From positions 1 through 8,368 of the forward strand of contig JAGYNX010000079.1 in assembly GCA_018399855.1 (NCBI GenBank): DNA of 8,368 nt, in the 5' to 3' direction. The first letter of the stretch is position 1, and every line of letters begins with the position of its first letter. The DNA is from Spirochaetota bacterium (GTDB taxonomy: Bacteria > Spirochaetota > UBA4802 > UB4802). Made by a program: the position numbers and the translations under genes. Positions 5,823 to 8,368 of the stretch are shown one piece after another. The notes below the pieces were generated by a model, which was given only the letters and a program-made list of their open reading frames with translations, had not been told where the DNA came from and ran no database searches.

Positions 5823-7478
5823 CTATTCCAGCCGGGCCCCCTTGGCGGCGCTTTGCACCAGCTTTACATACTGGGAGAGCCAGCCCACTGTAATGCGGGG
5901 TTCCGGCTGTTTCCATTTTTCTTTTCGATTTGCCAGTTCCTCGTCGGACACCAGCACGTTGATGCTTCGTTCGTTAATATCTATCTTTATGTCATCACCA
6001 TCTTCGATAAGGGCGATCACCCCGCCGTCAAAGGCTTCGGGGGACACATGGCCAATGCTTATACCCCTGGTGCCGCCGGAGAAGCGTCCGTCAGAGATAA
6101 GGGCGATCTTCTCACCAAGGCCCTTGCCCGCGATAGCGGCGGTGAGGGCCAGCGATTCACGCATGCCGGGTCCCCCCTTGGGCCCCTCGTAGCGTACTAT
6201 CACCACGTCCCCCGAACCGATCTTGTTGTCCTGGAAAGCCTGCATGGCAAGGTCTTCACTGTCGAAAGCCTTTGCCTTGCCCTCGAAGAGTTTCATCTTC
6301 TCGTCGATGGCCCCAACCTTGATAACGCAGCCTTCGGTGGCTATGTTGCCGTAGAGCACAAAGATGCCCCCTTCCTTCCGGTAGGCGTTCTTCTTGTCCC
6401 TGATGACATCATCGATGTACACGGGGGAGGACTTTGCGATCTCCTTGATGCTCCGTCCATTCACGGTGGGGCTGTCTTCAAGGTCGTCAACCAGCCTGTG
6501 CAGCACGGCGGGTACGCCTCCCGCGGATTCCACGTCCTCCATCATGTAATCGCCACCGGGACGGATTGACGCGATCTGTGGTATATGCCGCCCGATGTCG
6601 TCGAACTCTTTCAGGTCGATGTCAACCCCTGCCGCGTAGGCGATGGCGGGAATATGCAGGGTGGTGTTAGTGGATCCCCCCAGTGCCAGGTCAACACGGA
6701 TGGCGTTCCTGAAGGCCTCCGGTGTCATGATGTCCCTTGGCCTGATATTCTCGCGTACCAGGTCAACGATTCGTTCACCTGATTCTTCGGCAAGTCGCAG
6801 TTTCTTGGAGCTTCCCTCCATGCCGGTGCCGCTGCCGGTAAGGCTTATGCCCAGCACCTCGGTGAGGCAGTTCATGGTGTTGGCGGTATACAGCCCCTGG
6901 CATGAACCGCCGGTGGGGCATGCCTCGCATTCAAGTTCTTTCAGCTCGTCTATGCTGATGTCATTATTGTAATAACGTCCCACCGCCTCGAATGTGTCGC
7001 GCACCAGCGAGAGCTTTCGCTCACCATGCAGCAGTCCTGAACGCATTGGCCCGGCGGTTACAATTATGGCAGGCACGTTCAAACGCCCGGCGGCGATGAG
7101 CATGCCGGGAGTGATCTTGTCACAGTTGGTGATGAACACCACCCCGTCAAGCTGGTGGGCTTCAACGATGGATTCTGCCATGTTGGCGATGAGATCCCGT
7201 GAGGGAAGGGAGTAGTGCATACCCTCGTGTCCCATGGCTATACCATCGCATATACCCGGCACCGAAAATAGAAAGGGAGCTCCTCCGCCGAATGCCACCC
7301 CACGCTCGATACGTCGTTCAAGCTGACGCATGTTTATATGCCCTGGCACCAGGTCGGTGAAGGAAGAGCATATACCAATAAAGGGCCTTTCCATTTCGCC
7401 CCTGGTCACGCCGGTGGCGTGCATCAACGCCCTGTTGGCGGTTCGTTCTACACCTTTTTTTGACTTGTCTGATCTCAT
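5823..7478 (-). CDS. ilvD: dihydroxy-acid dehydratase
   Basis: This 551-residue cytoplasmic Fe-S enzyme of the IlvD/Edd family converts 2,3-dihydroxy-isovalerate and 2,3-dihydroxy-3-methylvalerate to the 2-keto acids in valine, leucine and isoleucine synthesis. Signature segments are SFTDLVPGHINM (39-50), ICDGIAMGH (77-85), YSLPSRDLIA (89-98), TNCDKITPGM (117-126), CPTGGSCQGLYTANTMNCL (187-205), GGSTNT (267-272), YEGPKGGPGM (430-439), and ISDGRFSGGTRGISIGHVSPEA (461-482). Likely cluster ligands are C119 and C193, likely metal ligands D79 and D120, K121 would be the carbamylated lysine, and S467 the catalytic serine by family analogy. The position that is Cys in the PCN motif of [2Fe-2S] members is Gly here (VPGH), as in the E. 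coli type. Length fits the short form without the E. coli insertion. CCTC on the plus strand (7486-7489) gives GAGG 7 bases before the ATG. It is the first gene of a likely operon with the downstream phosphoesterase and diverges from the PHP gene. Confidence 0.96.
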   Translation of the reverse strand: MRSDKSKKGVERTANRALMHATGVTRGEMERPFIGICSSFTDLVPGHINMRQLERRIERGVAFGGGAPFLFSVPGICDGIAMGHEGMHYSLPSRDLIANMAESIVEAHQLDGVVFITNCDKITPGMLIAAGRLNVPAIIVTAGPMRSGLLHGERKLSLVRDTFEAVGRYYNNDISIDELKELECEACPTGGSCQGLYTANTMNCLTEVLGISLTGSGTGMEGSSKKLRLAEESGERIVDLVRENIRPRDIMTPEAFRNAIRVDLALGGSTNTTLHIPAIAYAAGVDIDLKEFDDIGRHIPQIASIRPGGDYMMEDVESAGGVPAVLHRLVDDLEDSPTVNGRSIKEIAKSSPVYIDDVIRDKKNAYRKEGGIFVLYGNIATEGCVIKVGAIDEKMKLFEGKAKAFDSEDLAMQAFQDNKIGSGDVVIVRYEGPKGGPGMRESLALTAAIAGKGLGEKIALISDGRFSGGTRGISIGHVSPEAFDGGVIALIEDGDDIKIDINERSINVLVSDEELANRKEKWKQPEPRITVGWLSQYVKLVQSAAKGARLE

Positions 7479-7514
7479 TACAACACCTCGTATATTAATG
7501 AAATGATTAATCGT

Positions 7515-7532
7515 TTATTGAAGGAGTAACAT
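7515..7532 (-). other. five-codon Leu-rich frame in the ilvD leader (possible leader peptide)
   Basis: In the ilvD 5' leader, ATG TTA CTC CTT CAA TAA would encode Met-Leu-Leu-Leu-Gln. A run of leucine codons ahead of a branched-chain amino-acid gene recalls attenuation leader peptides. However, the frame is very short and has only a poor upstream Shine-Dalgarno (AGG about 9-10 bases away). No convincing terminator hairpin lies between it and ilvD, only ATTAAT/ATTAAT (7494-7499, 7506-7511). It may be chance. Confidence 0.2.
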
Positions 7533-7568
7533 TTAAACAGCCTGCGCCTTTTTATGCAAGGGAAAATC

Positions 7569-7597
7569 CTGAGAGGAGTGATTATTTATGGTATAAT
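7569..7597 (+). promoter_or_regulatory. extended -10 promoter for the PHP-domain gene
   Basis: TGG-TATAAT (7589-7597) is a perfect -10 with an upstream TG (extended -10). A 4/6 -35, CTGAGA (7569-7574), lies at the ideal 17-base spacing. The start point would be near 7604, giving a leader of about 27 bases with AAGGA at 7616-7620. Confidence 0.65.
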
Positions 7598-7604
7598 TAT
7601 AACA
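7596..7604 (-). promoter_or_regulatory. overlapping extended -10 promoter for ilvD
   Basis: On the minus strand TGT-TATAAT occupies 7604 down to 7596. It shares the palindrome TATAATTATA (7592-7601) with the plus-strand promoter. The -35 region is poor (ATGTCC at a 16-base spacing). The start point would be near 7589, giving ilvD a leader of about 110 bases. A weaker alternative, TTGCAT with TTAAAT 17 bases on, lies closer to ilvD. Confidence 0.45.
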
Positions 7605-7630
7605 GGCTGGAATAAAAGGACATATAAATC

Positions 7631-8224
7631 ATGTTAAAAAAAGAAATTCACGTCCCCGTTGTACCGCAGGACCTTCACATACACACCACATTCTCAACCG
7701 GTGACAGTGCCGTGGTTCCCGAGCAGACGGTTGAGTTTGTCGCATCTGTGGGTCACGCACGCTCGGTGGGTATCAGCGATCACTTCGAGTACCTGGTTGA
7801 TACTTTTGATATCTATCGGGACACGGTAAAGAAACATGGCCTCTACCTGGGTACAGAGGTGGACGGGGCCGCCCTGGCAGGCGAAGCCGCCGGCATGCCG
7901 TTTGAGTATTACATGTACCATTGCCGCAACACCGATGAAGACTACCGGGGACTGGAGGTGCTGCTTGCCACCGGCAGGCCCGTCATAGTGGCACACCCGC
8001 AGGTGTTCGAGACAGATCTCTCGAAGGTGCCGCCGGAAACCCTCATCGAGATAAACAACCGCTACGTGTGGCGCAACAACTGGCGCAGGTACTATACTCC
8101 ATGGCTTGGCAGTTTCAACTTCGTCATCGGCTCCGATGCCCATCAGCCCGGCTGGCTAGGCCAGGTTGTGGCGCGGCACGTTGCCGTAGAACTGGGGGTG
8201 GAGGAGCACCTGGTGTTCGGGTAA
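7631..8224 (+). CDS. PHP-domain metal-dependent phosphoesterase
   Basis: This is a 197-residue cytoplasmic protein of the PHP (polymerase and histidinol phosphatase) superfamily, which hydrolyses phosphoester bonds at a di- or trinuclear metal site. The ligand motifs are present in order: DLHIHTTFS (14-22, H16 and H18), GISDHFEY (47-54, D50 and H51), GTEVDG (74-79, E76), MYHCRN (95-100, H97), VAHPQVF (120-126, H122) and IGSDAHQPG (166-174, D169 and H171). It is shorter than typical histidinol phosphatases and has no additional domain, so the substrate cannot be assigned. The ATG follows AAGGA by 10 bases, and Met1 precedes a short lysine-rich start. It is transcribed divergently from ilvD from a shared promoter region and ends with two adjacent stops (TAA TAG). 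No partner gene on the same strand is visible to the right. Confidence 0.85.
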   Translation: MLKKEIHVPVVPQDLHIHTTFSTGDSAVVPEQTVEFVASVGHARSVGISDHFEYLVDTFDIYRDTVKKHGLYLGTEVDGAALAGEAAGMPFEYYMYHCRNTDEDYRGLEVLLATGRPVIVAHPQVFETDLSKVPPETLIEINNRYVWRNNWRRYYTPWLGSFNFVIGSDAHQPGWLGQVVARHVAVELGVEEHLVFG

Positions 8225-8230
8225 TAGTTT

Positions 8231-8368
8231 TGCTCCTTCCTCTCCACCTTTTCAAGGGGGAGACCGAGAGGGGTTCGTTGAGCAACATGCTGCTACTGGT
8301 GTTGTAATAACTGTGACGTCAGCATCATCCGCAACACGCCCCCTGTTGTCCCCCCAGGGGGACTTGCA
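8231..8368. repeat. non-coding G/C-run inverted-repeat region, likely dispersed intergenic repeat
   Basis: The tail after the PHP gene contains a strong imperfect hairpin, CTCCACCTT-TTC-AAGGGGGAG (8242-8262, 8 of 9 pairs). Alternative outer arms are CCTCTC (8239-8244) and GAGAGG (8266-8271). A second dyad, CCCCCTG (8339-8345) with CAGGGGG (8355-8361), competes with TCCCC/GGGGA (8349-8362). Between them are CAACA/TGTTG (8283-8304) and the 8-bp palindrome TGACGTCA (8314-8321). No T-run follows the first hairpin, so a classic terminator is unlikely, although it might still end the PHP transcript. The look is that of a REP-like or non-autonomous element, but no second copy lies in the window to prove repetition. 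Confidence 0.45.

Noticed and set aside
5680..7215. Plus-strand open frames up to 238 codons opposite ilvD
   Set aside because: The minus-strand ilvD frame matches a highly conserved enzyme along its full length. The opposite frames are by-products of its codon use.
7694..8143. 149-codon minus-strand frame over the PHP gene
   Set aside because: It lies entirely inside the PHP gene, which has all its metal-ligand motifs in frame.
8068..8307. 79-codon plus-strand frame running past the PHP stop
   Set aside because: It overlaps the PHP gene in another frame and then runs through the repeat region. It shows no family resemblance and no suitable ribosome binding site.
8314..8321. TGACGTCA palindrome as a regulator site
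   Set aside because: It lies downstream of the PHP gene with no promoter nearby and is better explained as part of the repeat region.
8252..8368. Open minus-strand frame entering from the right edge, which could be the end of a gene
   Set aside because: The 38 visible codons are rich in Pro, Ser and Cys and coincide with the inverted-repeat DNA. This looks like translated repeat rather than a conserved C-terminus, though the sequence beyond the edge would be needed to settle it.
1..8368. CRISPR arrays, tRNA or rRNA genes, transposase genes, toxin-antitoxin or phage-defence modules
   Set aside because: I looked for regular repeat-spacer arrays, tRNA-like cloverleaf ends, transposase motifs and small paired genes, and none could be seen.

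Overview
This 8.4 kb window is ordinary bacterial chromosome. It carries seven protein-coding genes, one of them cut by the left edge, with short intergenic gaps and no rRNA, tRNA, CRISPR array or recognisable insertion sequence. The organism cannot be named from the sequence. A seven-transmembrane (7TM-DISM type) receptor fused directly to a chemoreceptor signalling domain, lipoprotein signals on two proteins and sigma70-type promoters would suit an uncultured Spirochaetota-like Gram-negative bacterium. That placement is an inference of moderate to low confidence. Base composition changes across the window: the left third is AT-rich (hand counts on 60-base lines mostly 27-47% GC) and the right half GC-richer (about 50-68%).

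Left part (1-1640): on the minus strand, the N-terminus of NAD(P) transhydrogenase subunit alpha (pntA, running off the left edge) has its own near-consensus promoter. It is preceded by a secreted YbjN-like protein gene. On the plus strand, diverging from the YbjN-like gene, is a 136-codon Rnk-family (GreA/GreB C-terminal domain) gene. Both divergent genes have TTGACA-type promoters, and three perfect palindromes sit between them.

Middle (1741-5795): a 729-residue lipoprotein/7TM chemoreceptor on the plus strand converges with, and overlaps by 4 bp, a 622-residue PhoD-like metallophosphoesterase lipoprotein on the minus strand. The phosphoesterase is the second gene of a likely two-gene operon behind ilvD (dihydroxy-acid dehydratase, valine/isoleucine synthesis), with a gap of only 27 bp.

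Right part (5823-8368): ilvD diverges from a small PHP-domain phosphoesterase. The 152-bp divergent region has a 10-bp palindrome, TATAATTATA, that supplies an extended -10 element in both directions, and the ilvD leader contains a five-codon Met-Leu-Leu-Leu-Gln frame. The last ~140 bp are non-coding and made of G/C-run inverted repeats resembling a dispersed intergenic repeat.

The genes do not form one pathway. They are housekeeping functions (redox balance, branched-chain amino acids, transcription/nucleotide regulation) interspersed with envelope or sensory proteins. I see no clear new multi-gene system. The most interesting points are the shared bidirectional promoter, the 7TM lipoprotein chemoreceptor with its compositional break, the palindrome cluster at 1107-1143 and the repeat at the right end.
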